In this document: one piece after another, positions 50,036 to 59,095 of the stretch | Position numbering within the stretch: position 1 is the stretch's first letter | How the letters are laid out: every line of letters begins with the position of its first letter | NCBI GenBank assembly: GCA_023412855.1 | Contig: JAEZRJ010000078.1 | Coordinates: 1-64,000 of the forward strand | Length of the DNA: 64,000 nucleotides | Direction: 5' to 3' | Origin: Bacillota bacterium | GTDB taxonomy: Bacteria > Bacillota > Clostridia > Lachnospirales > Lachnospiraceae | Made by a program: the position numbers and the translations under genes | Notes under the pieces: model-generated | Database searches by the model: none | The model's input: only the letters and a program-made list of their open reading frames with translations | Told to the model about the DNA's origin: nothing

Positions 50036-51035
50036 AGTTACTTAACTCCTCCACTTCCAGTTTTCTTTCCTTCAGATAATGAATCATCTTACCTGCTATG
50101 ATTTCATCTTCCGGAAGCTGCAATATCATCTGTCCGTGTGCCACGCCGCCGATATCCTTTGTATCGGCCAGAAGTATATTAGCCGGCGCCTTGCATTCCA
50201 GAACCATATTGGCAATAACCGGTTCAAAGGAAGAATGATCCTTGAAAACGATACGGATGCATCGTTTCCCTTTCATCTGTTGATGGTTTCCGCCATTCTG
50301 AAATACCAAAGCTTTTGCAGCCGGTGTCTGAGGCCTTGTAAAGACCTCCTCCACCGTTCCTGTTTCTGCCAGCGTCCCGCCGTCTATAATCGCTACGTGA
50401 GTGCATATTTCCTGCACCACTGCCATTTCATGGGTAATGATAACAATGGTGATGCCATATTTCTTATTAATATCCTTCAAAAGAGCGAGGATGGATTTAG
50501 TCGTGGTCGGGTCTAGAGCGCTGGTCGCTTCATCACAGAGCAGAATCTTGGGGTTGTTCGCTAAGGCTCTGGCAATAGCCACTCTCTGCTTTTGTCCGCC
50601 GGAAAGCTGCGCCGGATAAGCCTTCGCCTTTTCGGAAAGTCCTACGATCTCCAGCAATTCCTTCGCCCGGCCACGGACTTCCTTTTTCTTCTGCCCCGTA
50701 ATTTCCAAGGGAAAGCAAACGTTATCCAGTACCGTCCTTTGCATCAACAAATTAAAATGCTGAAAAATCATAGCTATCTGTGTGCGGGTCTGCCGCAGCT
50801 CCCTTTCAGGCAAAACGGCCAAATCCTTTCCTTCTATCATGACCGTACCGGTGGTCGGCTTCTCCAAAAAGTTCAGACAACGCACCAGCGTGCTCTTTCC
50901 CGCGCCGCTCATGCCGATAATTCCGTAGATTTCACCCTTATGAATCTCCAAGTTGATACCTTTTAGTGCTTCTACCCTATTATCTTTACCAATAAATGTC
51001 TTTCCGACATCCTTTACCTGTATGATAGTCTCCAT
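50025..51035 (-). CDS. metN: Methionine ABC transporter ATP-binding protein
   Basis: 336 residues from the ATG at 51035 (TGGGAG upstream); an ATG four codons earlier is also possible. Walker A GMSGAGKST, signature LSGGQKQR, Walker B ILLCDEATSALD and switch IITHEM. The C-terminal 90 residues form the NIL domain, which in MetN binds methionine and inhibits transport when the cell is replete. It follows cysK by about 150 bases, linking cysteine synthesis and methionine uptake. Confidence 0.96.
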   Translation of the reverse strand: METIIQVKDVGKTFIGKDNRVEALKGINLEIHKGEIYGIIGMSGAGKSTLVRCLNFLEKPTTGTVMIEGKDLAVLPERELRQTRTQIAMIFQHFNLLMQRTVLDNVCFPLEITGQKKKEVRGRAKELLEIVGLSEKAKAYPAQLSGGQKQRVAIARALANNPKILLCDEATSALDPTTTKSILALLKDINKKYGITIVIITHEMAVVQEICTHVAIIDGGTLAETGTVEEVFTRPQTPAAKALVFQNGGNHQQMKGKRCIRIVFKDHSSFEPVIANMVLECKAPANILLADTKDIGGVAHGQMILQLPEDEIIAGKMIHYLKERKLEVEELSNYVG

Positions 51036-51187
51036 AACTGCTCCCATCTATCTCAAAAATATAGTAGTACAGACCGTATCATATCATAGGCAGCCGTTTT
51101 CTGCAATGCCCGCCCCATCCGCATATCCACCCTTTTCTTATGGACGTTTTAACGTTCTTTACATAAATAACTCAAGGAAACTTTCCT

Positions 51188-52126
51188 TCACTCTTCTGTG
51201 AACAAAGGAGTGGAAAGGTAACGATCTCCTGAATCTGGAAGGAGAACAACGATTGTCTTTCCTGCATTCTCAGGTCTCTTCGCCACTTCTGCCGCCGCAT
51301 GGAGCACCGCGCCTGATGAAATTCCTACCAGAATTCCTTCCTTTACCGCAATCGCTTTCCCCGCCGCAAAAGCATCTTCATTCTTTACAGGGATAATTTC
51401 ATCATAAATTTGTGTGTCCAGTACGGCGGGTACGAACCCTGCACCGATACCTTGAATCTTATGAGGTCCCGGCTTGCCACCGGAAAGTACGGGAGACGCT
51501 TCCGGCTCTACCGCGATAATCTGCACGTCTGCCTTCTTGGATTTCAAATATTTACCAACGCCGGTAATGGTTCCGCCCGTTCCTACACCTGCGATAAAGA
51601 TGTCTACCGCACCGTCTGTATCCTGCCATACTTCGGGGCCCGTGGTAGCTTCGTGCACTGCCGGGTTAGCCGGGTTGTCGAACTGTCCGAGTATTACTGC
51701 TCCGGGAATGGAATCCCTAAGCTCTTCGGCCTTGGCAATAGCGCCCTTCATCCCCTTCGCGCCTTCCGTTAACACCAATTCAGCTCCGTATGCCTTCAAC
51801 AAGTTTCTTCTCTCCACGCTCATGGTGTCGGGAAGAGTTAAGATTGCCCGATAGCCTCTCGCTGCTGCTACTGATGCGAGGCCGATTCCTGTGTTACCCG
51901 ATGTAGGCTCAATAATCGTCGCTCCTTCCTTCAGCGTTCCAGCCTTCTCAGCATCCTCGATCATCGCAAGTGCGATTCTGTCCTTTACGCTTCCCGCCGG
52001 ATTGAAATACTCCAGCTTAGCCAAAAGTGTCGCATTCTCTACTCCCGCCGCCTTCGCGAAGCCCTTCACGCTCAATAAGGGAGTTCCTCCAATAAGTTCC
52101 GTTGCACTGTTCTTAATATTTGCCAT
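51188..52126 (-). CDS. cysK: Cysteine synthase A (O-acetylserine sulfhydrylase)
   Basis: 312 residues. The pyridoxal-phosphate lysine is in PAGSVKDRIALAM, the substrate loop is PTSGNTGIGLAS and the phosphate-binding loop GVGTGGTITGVGKYL. Makes cysteine from O-acetylserine and sulphide in the cytoplasm. A strong promoter lies at 52194-52222 with a dyad just after the start site. metN, metI and metQ follow on the same strand. Confidence 0.97.
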   Translation of the reverse strand: MANIKNSATELIGGTPLLSVKGFAKAAGVENATLLAKLEYFNPAGSVKDRIALAMIEDAEKAGTLKEGATIIEPTSGNTGIGLASVAAARGYRAILTLPDTMSVERRNLLKAYGAELVLTEGAKGMKGAIAKAEELRDSIPGAVILGQFDNPANPAVHEATTGPEVWQDTDGAVDIFIAGVGTGGTITGVGKYLKSKKADVQIIAVEPEASPVLSGGKPGPHKIQGIGAGFVPAVLDTQIYDEIIPVKNEDAFAAGKAIAVKEGILVGISSGAVLHAAAEVAKRPENAGKTIVVLLPDSGDRYLSTPLFTEE

Positions 52127-52162
52127 TTTCTTCTATCTCCTTTCACTTTCTTTTTCTATTTC

Positions 52163-52222
52163 ATACTAACTCAGTAGGTTTATTATGAATTGAATATTAC
52201 CACTCTCTTCGGAATCTGTCAA
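52163..52222 (-). promoter_or_regulatory. cysK promoter and adjacent dyad operator
   Basis: TTGACA at 52222-52217, a 17-base spacer and TAATAT at 52199-52194. The imperfect dyad CCTACTGAGTTAGTAT (within 52163-52183) covers roughly +4 to +24, where a repressor would block transcription. Its form resembles sites of Rrf2-family regulators, and an Rrf2 gene lies 4.8 kb away. Confidence 0.6.
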
Positions 52223-52290
52223 CTACTATTTTATTTTTTTATTACTTTTCTTCTAAATACTTTATTCTTTTATATTATCGCAAATTGTGG

Positions 52291-52319
52291 TTGTCCAATA
52301 CCTGGCATTTTGATATAAT
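52291..52319 (+). promoter_or_regulatory. Promoter of arcC
   Basis: TTGTCC at 52291-52296, a 17-base spacer and TATAAT at 52314-52319. It implies a leader of about 185 bases before arcC. Confidence 0.65.
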
Positions 52320-52343
52320 TTTCTTATATTTTAACAAGGGTAA

Positions 52344-52404
52344 GTGTGAAAAGTAATTCCAAGCTGACAAAGTACGTCAACTAAGATTTACTAAAATTTC
52401 ACAC
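52344..52404 (+). ncRNA. Folded 5' leader element of arcC
   Basis: Three nested stems: GTGTGAAA (52344-52351) with TTTCACAC (52397-52404), AGTAA (52352-52356) with TTACT (52388-52392), and TGAC (52365-52368) with GTCA (52376-52379). It begins about 18 bases after the predicted start site. A further TTGCAAA / TTTGCA pair follows near 52447-52480. No known riboswitch class was recognised and no terminator T-run was seen. Confidence 0.4.
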
Positions 52405-52510
52405 CGACAGAAACATGGTTATAAAAGTGAAATGAAATTAATTTCGCTTGCAAATATTACGCCCTCAGACAAAAGTTTGCAGGCTATGAAGAAAGGCATG
52501 GTTATTAATT

Positions 52511-53443
52511 ATGAAGAAAAAAGTTGTGGTATCTCTTGGTCATCAGGCGCTGGGCTATACGACATTGCAGCAGTGGGATGCCGTAAAGATAACGGCAAAG
52601 GCACTGGCAGATTTGGTGGAGGAGGATTATCAGCTCACCATCACACACAGCAACGGACCGCAGGTAAGCATGATTCACAAGGCGATGACGGAGCTTCGCC
52701 GCGTATATACCGACTATACTCCGGCCCCTATGTGTGTCTGCTCGGCAATGAGCCAGGGCTATGTAGGCTTCGATATTCAGAATTCCCTGCGCGCTGAGCT
52801 GTTAAGCCGCGGCATACCGAAGACGGTCAGCACTATTTTGACGCAAGTTACCGTAGACCCCTACGATGAGGCCTTCTATGAGCCCACCAAGCTCATCGGG
52901 CGCAATATGTCCGCAGAGGAAGCGGAGGCTGAGCTTCAAAAAGGAAATTATGTGGTGGAGGAAGCGGGTGAGGGCTTCCGAAGAGTCGTTGCAGCTCCCA
53001 AGCCTATCGATATTGTGGAGATTGAAGCTATCCGTCTTCTGGCAGATGCCGGACAGGTGGTTATCGCCTGCGGCGGCGGCGGAATTCCCGTTATTGAGCA
53101 GAATCACGCTCTGCAAGGAGCATCCGCCGTTATTGAGAAAGATTCCATCGCTGGAAAGCTTGCGCAGGATCTTAATGCCGACCAGCTCATTATTCTTACC
53201 GGTGTTCCCTGTATCTATAAGAACTACGGAAAAGAAGATCAGGAAGCACTAAGCTCCCTTTCGGTGGAAGAAGCACAGAAATATATAGAAGAAAAACAAT
53301 TCGGTGAAGGAAATATGCTTCCCAAAATCGAAGCTGCGATCGCTTACCTAAATGCTTGCCCTAAGGGCAGCGTCCTTATCGCCTCGCTTGACAATGTGGC
53401 AGACGCGATAAAGGGTAAGGGTGGAACGATTATCACAGTATAA
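52511..53443 (+). CDS. arcC: Carbamate kinase
   Basis: 310 residues of the amino-acid kinase fold: VVSLGHQALG at the start, THSNGPQVSM, VIACGGGGIPVI, IEKDSIAGKLAQDL and LIILTGVPCIY. It makes ATP from carbamoyl phosphate, usually as the last step of arginine deiminase, agmatine or purine (allantoin) breakdown. The common VxxLGGNAL start is modified to GHQAL. No arcA or argF is nearby, so the pathway served is unknown. The ribosome-binding site is weak (AAAGGCATGG, spaced far). Confidence 0.94.
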   Translation: MKKKVVVSLGHQALGYTTLQQWDAVKITAKALADLVEEDYQLTITHSNGPQVSMIHKAMTELRRVYTDYTPAPMCVCSAMSQGYVGFDIQNSLRAELLSRGIPKTVSTILTQVTVDPYDEAFYEPTKLIGRNMSAEEAEAELQKGNYVVEEAGEGFRRVVAAPKPIDIVEIEAIRLLADAGQVVIACGGGGIPVIEQNHALQGASAVIEKDSIAGKLAQDLNADQLIILTGVPCIYKNYGKEDQEALSSLSVEEAQKYIEEKQFGEGNMLPKIEAAIAYLNACPKGSVLIASLDNVADAIKGKGGTIITV

Positions 53444-53468
53444 TAAAAAATTTCATCATAGTATAAGG

Positions 53469-53500
53469 AAGAACGCGGTTGCGGGCCGCGTTCTTTTTTG
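53469..53500 (+). terminator. Terminator of arcC
   Basis: GAACGCGG (53471-53478) pairs with CCGCGTTC (53485-53492), followed by TTTTTTG. Confidence 0.88.
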
Positions 53501-53516
53501 TGCAGACTTTATCTTC

Positions 53517-53576
53517 TTGACAATTCCTGAATTTAGCATTATTATAATGATATCAATTTGATATCATTATAATAAT
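53517..53576 (+). promoter_or_regulatory. SPFH promoter overlapped by a 39-bp perfect palindrome
   Basis: TTGACA at 53517-53522, a 17-base spacer and TATTAT at 53540-53545. From 53538 to 53576 two 18-base arms, ATTATTATAATGATATCA and its exact inverse, flank the centre ATT; the motif TGATATCA occurs twice. It covers the -10 box and start site and ends 6 bases before AGGAGG. This is a strong operator candidate. Confidence 0.75.
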
Positions 53577-53593
53577 CATTTAGGAGGATTTAT

Positions 53594-54610
53594 ATGAGTA
53601 TGCAGAAAAATAACGACAGTATCCAAATGGTCGAAGAAAAAGAAATCGTTCCGATAAGCGGCTTTACAGCCCTTTTACTGATTCTATGCGGCCTTGCTGC
53701 TTCCGTGTTCCTTATTGTAGCCGGCAGCATCCTGCTCTCCAGGTTCAGACCCGTATTTGGCGGTTTCACATTAACTTTGGGAATCTTGCTGTTCACAGCT
53801 CTTTGCATCATGCTGGCAGGTTTTCATATCATAAACCCTAATGAAGCCCTCGTTATGACCTTATTCGGCAAATATTACGGTACGATTAAAAAAGGAGGTT
53901 TTTACTACACAAATCCTTTTGCCGCCGGCTTCAATCCGGCAATCTCATCTGCCGGTTCCTCCTTCAATCTTACCATCGGGTCGGAAACGACCGAGGTGCC
54001 TGCGTCTACTGCGCGCACGAAGAAAATATCCACTAAGACCATGACGCTGAACAATGAGAAGCAGAAGGTAAACGATGTCTTAGGCAATCCTGTCATCATC
54101 GGTGCCATCGTTATATGGCGGGTAACAGACCCCACCAAGGCTGTTTTCAGCGTAGAGAATTATAAATCCTTTTTATCCATTCAATGCGATTCCACTATCC
54201 GAAATATTGCCAGGCTTTATCCTTACGATACGATGGAGGAAGATGCGGATGAAAAGACCTTACGGGGCAGCAGTCAGGAAATTGCTGATTGCATGAAGCA
54301 GGAATTGCAGGGACGAGTGCTGGAGGCCGGACTCGAAATCAAAGAGGTACGCATCACACATTTATCCTATTCCGAAGAAATCGCAGCAGCGATGCTGCAA
54401 AGGCAGCAGGCGGTAGCAATTATTGCAGCCCGTCAGACGATTGTTGAAGGCGCTGTCAGCATGGTCAAGATGGCCATCGATCAGCTCGGTGAAGAAGGAA
54501 TCGTAGTTCTCGATGAGGAACGCAAAGCCGCTATGGTAAGTAATCTGCTCGTTATCCTCTGCGGCAACCGTGATGCGCAGCCTATCGTAAATACGGGCAC
54601 CATTTACTAG
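53594..54610 (+). CDS. SPFH/band 7 domain membrane protein
   Basis: 338 residues. Two membrane helices at about 18-45 and 55-75, then a band 7 domain (about 82-310: NPNEALVMTLFGKYYGTIK, GNPVIIGAIVIWRVTDP, ARLYPYDTMEEDADEKTLRG, VRITHLSYSEEIAAAMLQRQ). Such proteins build large oligomers on the membrane and organise other complexes. AGGAGG lies seven bases before the start. The next gene, 12 bases on, encodes a small DNA-binding-type protein, a frequent partner in Firmicutes by recollection. Confidence 0.92.
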   Translation: MSMQKNNDSIQMVEEKEIVPISGFTALLLILCGLAASVFLIVAGSILLSRFRPVFGGFTLTLGILLFTALCIMLAGFHIINPNEALVMTLFGKYYGTIKKGGFYYTNPFAAGFNPAISSAGSSFNLTIGSETTEVPASTARTKKISTKTMTLNNEKQKVNDVLGNPVIIGAIVIWRVTDPTKAVFSVENYKSFLSIQCDSTIRNIARLYPYDTMEEDADEKTLRGSSQEIADCMKQELQGRVLEAGLEIKEVRITHLSYSEEIAAAMLQRQQAVAIIAARQTIVEGAVSMVKMAIDQLGEEGIVVLDEERKAAMVSNLLVILCGNRDAQPIVNTGTIY

Positions 54611-54622
54611 CAGGTACCGCTT

Positions 54623-54874
54623 ATGGATGATAAATTGGCCCAAAAAGAAGAAGCCCTCAAGACAAGGCTTCAAAACATTCAGGAAATGGAAGCCGCCATC
54701 CTAAAAGGAGAAAAGGCTATCAAAGAAAAGGAGAAAGCCAAAAAGCAAGTGCTGTTAAGGCTCTCTCCCAGCTTGTGGAATGAACTGGCCGCCTGGGCGG
54801 AAGACGACTTTCGCTCTATCAACGGACAAATCGAATATTTGCTCGCAGACTGCGTTAAAAAAAAGAAAAAATAA
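54623..54874 (+). CDS. Small coiled-coil plus ribbon-helix-helix-like protein
   Basis: 83 residues. Residues 1-42 are a charged coiled coil (EEALKTRLQNIQEMEAAIL). Residues 43-78 read VLLRLSPSLWNELAAWAEDD then FRSINGQIEYLLADCV, the strand-helix-helix plan of Arc/MetJ-type repressors. It may regulate the SPFH gene through the upstream palindrome, since such proteins bind inverted repeats as dimers. Alternatively it is a structural partner of the SPFH protein. Family assignment is by pattern only. Confidence 0.75.
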   Translation: MDDKLAQKEEALKTRLQNIQEMEAAILKGEKAIKEKEKAKKQVLLRLSPSLWNELAAWAEDDFRSINGQIEYLLADCVKKKKK

Positions 54875-54897
54875 AGAAAAATAAGAGGAACTAAAAA

Positions 54898-55047
54898 GTT
54901 ATTGTTCACACAACAGCTTAACACTTGCTGTTAAGCTGTGTAAGAACGTGATGCAAGAGATGATTTCTGCTTCGCGGAGTGAATTTAAATGCAAAACTTT
55001 TGCATTGCAGAAATCATGAGTTGCTGAGAACGAGAGTGAACAGTAAC
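54898..55047. mobile_element. MITE-like element, family B, copy 3 (inverted, diverged)
   Basis: 150 bp in opposite orientation to copies 1 and 2, ending GTGAACAGTAAC, with one change in the other terminus (GTTATTGTTCAC). No target duplication remains (ACTAAAAA versus ACGATAAG), so it is older. It lies between the RHH gene and the convergent ABC gene. Confidence 0.85.
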
Positions 55048-55082
55048 ACGATAAGCAACTGTGTTCCCATCACCTCATAAAT

Positions 55083-56858
55083 TCAGACATAGTACTGTGC
55101 CTGCGCCCGGAACATTTCTGCGTATATTCCTTCCGGCCTCTTTACCAGTTCGTCATGGGTTCCGTATTCTGCGAGTGTGTGCTCCGCAAATACTGCGATT
55201 TTATCACAAAATTTACAGGAGGAAAGACGGTGGGAGATATATACTGCCGTTTTACCCCCTACTAATCGGTCAAACTGTTTATATATCTCATACTCTGCCA
55301 CCGGATCCAAGGCTGCGGTAGGCTCATCCAATACAACTACAGGCGCATCCTTATAAATAGCTCTGGCAATCGCTATTTTCTGCTGCTCTCCACCGGAAGG
55401 TTCTATTCCTTCTTCATCAAAATATTTAAAAATAAGGGTATCTAACCCATTCGGGAGAGAATCTACTTTTTCCTTGATTCCGCTCATCTCACATAACTCC
55501 TCCAGGTACTCCGCTTCTTTTTCCCAGTTACCCATTCTGAGATTATCTCTGATAGACATGGAAAAAAGCTTAAAATCCTGAAATACTACAGAAAGCAGTT
55601 TCATATACTGGTCATATTCATACTCCTGAATATTTACTCCATTTACCAGTATCTCCCCCTCCGTAACATCGTACATCCTGCACAGCAGCTTGATAAACGT
55701 GGTCTTACCTGCACCGTTTAGCCCTACTACCGAAAGATGCTCGCCGGGTTCTATCGTAAGATCGATATTTTTCAGCACATATTGCTCCGTTCTCGGGTAA
55801 CAAAAAGAAACATTCTTAAATTCAATCCTCGGATGACTCATATCGGGTACTTTTCTATGTCCCTTCACCATAGCATCCTTATACTCCATAAATGCGATGT
55901 ATTCTCCCATAAACCCCGTCTTTTTCTCTAATTCCTGAAGTTGGGTTATCATATTCTGCAATCCGGTGCGAAAAGCAATGGCTGACGTAATCAGCATAGT
56001 AAACTGTCCTACCGTAATTTTCTCCATTACTGCCAGATATCCAAGGTAAAGATAAATGCCAATGCTTTCACACATAGCGATTACCGCACTCAGGCAGCCC
56101 CATTTTCTCTTTCCGTCCTCCAGCTCTTTAAATAAATGATACAAGCCGCGAAAGCTCTCTTCTCCCTTTCTTGTCAGCATCCGTTTCGCTCCGTAAAGCC
56201 TGATATCCTTTCCGTATCGGGTCTCTCCCAGGATATCGTGAATGTACCAGAAGGCTCTGTTGATCTGCGGTCCCTTATTGAATGTCGCAATTTCCAGACC
56301 GTTCATCTTGCTCACGATATAAGAGCCGCCGGCTACGGAAAGAAGAGCTATGATAAAAAGCAAAGGGGAAGCCCCTGCAATAATCACCATCACTCCTAAA
56401 AGGGTGATGAAAGAGGCTACGATTTCCTTAAAACAATTGCTAAGGCCCAAAAGCCCTCCCGAATACCAGCCCATTCCGTCGCGTGCTTTATTGCTTTGAT
56501 TCAGCACTTCAGGATTCTCCGTATGCTCAAAATCCATTTCCATACTTCTAAGTACAAATTTCTTATCAAAGTATTGCTCAAACCAGTGGTCCAGCTTATA
56601 ATTTTCCCGTTCGAAAACAGTAATCAGCCCTTGGAGCGCCCAGTTCAAAATTACCATAGCAACAACCAGTTTCGCCAGTACTTCCACTCTTCTTTGTCCC
56701 AACAGCTCATCGATGACATATCTGGGAAACAAAATATTGATAAACGGTAACATTGCCATAAGCAAAATGGCAAACAGCAGGAAAACAATATATGCCGGTT
56801 TTTCCTTCCATACCTCCCTGTAAAAATACGCAACAGTTTTCCACGTCTTCTTATTCAT
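55083..56858 (-). CDS. ABC exporter half-transporter, second subunit
   Basis: 591 residues from the ATG at 56858 (GGAGGAGG seven bases upstream), overlapping the partner gene by eight bases; an upstream in-frame start would lie well within that gene. Six membrane helices, then an ATPase with Walker A GLNGAGKTT, signature PSGGEQQK (Leu replaced by Pro), Walker B VVVLDEPTAALD and ISHRLSSC. It should pair with the upstream half-transporter. Such pairs export peptides, lipids or drugs; the cargo is unknown. Confidence 0.94.
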   Translation of the reverse strand: MNKKTWKTVAYFYREVWKEKPAYIVFLLFAILLMAMLPFINILFPRYVIDELLGQRRVEVLAKLVVAMVILNWALQGLITVFERENYKLDHWFEQYFDKKFVLRSMEMDFEHTENPEVLNQSNKARDGMGWYSGGLLGLSNCFKEIVASFITLLGVMVIIAGASPLLFIIALLSVAGGSYIVSKMNGLEIATFNKGPQINRAFWYIHDILGETRYGKDIRLYGAKRMLTRKGEESFRGLYHLFKELEDGKRKWGCLSAVIAMCESIGIYLYLGYLAVMEKITVGQFTMLITSAIAFRTGLQNMITQLQELEKKTGFMGEYIAFMEYKDAMVKGHRKVPDMSHPRIEFKNVSFCYPRTEQYVLKNIDLTIEPGEHLSVVGLNGAGKTTFIKLLCRMYDVTEGEILVNGVNIQEYEYDQYMKLLSVVFQDFKLFSMSIRDNLRMGNWEKEAEYLEELCEMSGIKEKVDSLPNGLDTLIFKYFDEEGIEPSGGEQQKIAIARAIYKDAPVVVLDEPTAALDPVAEYEIYKQFDRLVGGKTAVYISHRLSSCKFCDKIAVFAEHTLAEYGTHDELVKRPEGIYAEMFRAQAQYYV

Positions 56859-58749
56859 AGGCTGCCTCCTCCGCCTGATAATACTGGGACTGAATGCGGA
56901 ACATTCTGGCATACTCTCCGTCCCTTTCAAGCAACTTTTCATGGGTATCATATTCGATCATGCGCCCTTTTTCAAACATGGCCACTTTATGACAAAACCT
57001 GGTACTAGATAGCCGATGAGATATGTAAACTGCTGTTTTCCCTCCGATCAGCTTGTCAAAGTCCATATAAGTTCTATACTCTGCCAGCGCATCCAACGCT
57101 GCGGTAGGCTCATCCAGCACCACTACGGGCGCATCCTTATATAAGGCCCTCGCCATTGCCAGCTTCTGCCTCTCCCCTCCGGATAACTCCGTACCATCCA
57201 TATGGAGAAATTTCAGCAATTCCGTATCCAGCCCTTGAGGTAAACTCTCTATCTTTTCTTTCAGACCGGCTTTCTCAAGGCAGTCCAGAGCCTTATCCTT
57301 GTCTGTATCCTCCGGAACACTCATCGAAACATTCTCAGAAATAGGAAGTGCAAAACACTCCACATTTTGAAATACCGGTGCGATCAGCTTATGATATTCC
57401 GCCTTATCAAACCGGCTGATATCCTTACCATTCATATAAATCGTTCCTTCCGTAGGCTCATACAACCCACACAGCAACTTAATAAATGTCGATTTTCCGG
57501 CTCCGTTAAGCCCGACCACCGCAAGTCTCTTGCCAGGCTCCAGAACAAGATTCAAGCCTTTTAACGCATATTCTTTTCCGCTGCCCGGATAGGCAAAGGA
57601 AACATCTTCAAACCGGAATTCATATCGCTCCGCATAAGGAAGCGTTTCATCCATTTCATGGCTCTCTTCGCCGAATCTCTCATAGTCTTTCTTAAATGTG
57701 CTTTTAAAAGGCTCTTCTCCCGCCTTATCCGGATAGTCCAGAAATACCCGAAAATCGCTGATCAATCTGCTGTCTCTCACTATATGATTCCACCGTTCCA
57801 AGCATCCTGCCACAGCGCTGTTAAAGCTTCGTATAGTCCCCAAATACAGGGTGAAATCAGCCACACTCATTCCTTTTTTAAGCACGGCATATATCAGCCA
57901 TGCATACATGATTCCTTCCTGCAGCAGACCGACTGCACCTTCCTGTAAAAGGGTATTCCTCCACTTATTGTTCATCTCCTTTGCACGGGTATGTATCCGG
58001 TCAAGAACCTGTCCATATCTTTCATGTAAAGGACCCTTCATCCTGAAAATGCGAATATCTTTCGCGTATTCAAAACTGGAGGCCGTCCTGTAATAATGGT
58101 AGCTTTCACGCCAATCGGGAACAGACGGATCATGGAACTTTTCCTTCTCCCATTTCGACATCCGGTCATGAAGGAGACCTCTTCCCACCGCAAGAAGCAG
58201 CATAGCAAGAATCATGAACGGGGCCTGCTTCCACAAAATAACCGATGCGGCGGCCATCATAATAAAAGCGGACAGGAACCGGGCTGTTTCCCTAAGAATT
58301 CCCTCCATTCCTTCCACCATATTGGATGTCCCTTCGTCCCCCTTTCTCTTTGTATTGTACACCTTAGGCTCCTCCAGCAAAGCAAAGGGCATAGTCATTA
58401 CTTTCTTATTGGTAAATAATATGAACTTACACCTTACATCCGAAATCCTGGAGGAAGCTGTTGTCACTCCCGCTTCCATACCAAGGCGAAGTATCAGTTC
58501 AATGGCAGCCGCCGCAAAAACAATACCGGCAATTATCCCGAATCCGCTTGCTGTCTGAGCGCTTTCCAAAATCTGAATGATTATTTTCGCCCCGTAAATC
58601 CATACAAAACCTCTCAGTCCATCCGATACGGCAAAGATGACTGTGCATAAGACAATGAGCGGCTGCCATTTCATGGCCCCGCTGAATGCATAGCGCAGAT
58701 TTTGTAATGTAGTGTAACCATAGTCCGCTTTTAACTTTTTCATGAACAA
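56851..58749 (-). CDS. ABC exporter half-transporter, first subunit
   Basis: 632 residues from a TTG at 58749, which suits the spacing to GGGGAG; an ATG at 58743 is the alternative. Membrane domain of six helices, then an ATPase with Walker A GLNGAGKST, signature LSGGERQK, Walker B VVVLDEPTAALD and ISHRLSST. The signature here is normal while the partner's is altered, as expected of a heterodimer with one weakened ATP site. No precursor peptide gene was found beside it. Confidence 0.94.
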   Translation of the reverse strand: MFMKKLKADYGYTTLQNLRYAFSGAMKWQPLIVLCTVIFAVSDGLRGFVWIYGAKIIIQILESAQTASGFGIIAGIVFAAAAIELILRLGMEAGVTTASSRISDVRCKFILFTNKKVMTMPFALLEEPKVYNTKRKGDEGTSNMVEGMEGILRETARFLSAFIMMAAASVILWKQAPFMILAMLLLAVGRGLLHDRMSKWEKEKFHDPSVPDWRESYHYYRTASSFEYAKDIRIFRMKGPLHERYGQVLDRIHTRAKEMNNKWRNTLLQEGAVGLLQEGIMYAWLIYAVLKKGMSVADFTLYLGTIRSFNSAVAGCLERWNHIVRDSRLISDFRVFLDYPDKAGEEPFKSTFKKDYERFGEESHEMDETLPYAERYEFRFEDVSFAYPGSGKEYALKGLNLVLEPGKRLAVVGLNGAGKSTFIKLLCGLYEPTEGTIYMNGKDISRFDKAEYHKLIAPVFQNVECFALPISENVSMSVPEDTDKDKALDCLEKAGLKEKIESLPQGLDTELLKFLHMDGTELSGGERQKLAMARALYKDAPVVVLDEPTAALDALAEYRTYMDFDKLIGGKTAVYISHRLSSTRFCHKVAMFEKGRMIEYDTHEKLLERDGEYARMFRIQSQYYQAEEAAYE

Positions 58750-58837
58750 AAATACTCTCCCCTCCGTTTATTTTTGATTATCATACTACAAATCCCCATC
58801 CACCACCATTGCATATTTTGTGATAATTAGAATAATT

Positions 58838-58970
58838 AGGAGCACTTTTCTATTACAGAGCAAAAGTGTGCTTTCCACCCTCCTATGGCAGGAGGCGAGT
58901 GTACTTCAACAGCACAGTTTTTATTCCGCGCGTAACTGTTCCTCTTTTGCCCGCAGGGCTTTATATATTA
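58838..58970. repeat. Decayed copy of repeat family A
   Basis: Contains GCAAAAGTGTG, ACAGCACAG and ATTCCGCGCG in family order but with a new CCTCC / GGAGG hairpin in the middle and no intact junction stem. It occupies most of the 346-base gap between the ABC genes and lspA; the rest holds the lspA terminator. Confidence 0.7.
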
Positions 58971-59017
58971 ATGAAGGCAATACTTTCACACGTTAAAACA
59001 TCCAGTTTTTCTCTGAA

Positions 59018-59070
59018 ATAAAAAAAGTGCGCATGGAGCCAGCCTGCAATAACTGCTTCCATGCGCATTT
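59018..59070 (-). terminator. Terminator of the clpX-like/Csp/lspA operon
   Basis: TGCGCATGGA (59028-59037) pairs with TCCATGCGCA (59058-59067), and the minus strand continues CTTTTTTTATTT. Confidence 0.88.
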
Positions 59071-59095
59071 CTTGTTTTATAAAATTACTCCGGTT

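Noticed and set aside
51036..52200. SAM riboswitch or T-box ahead of cysK or metN
   Set aside because: No T-box consensus (AGGGTGGNACCGCG) or S-box core was found; the dyad at 52163 is the better regulatory candidate.
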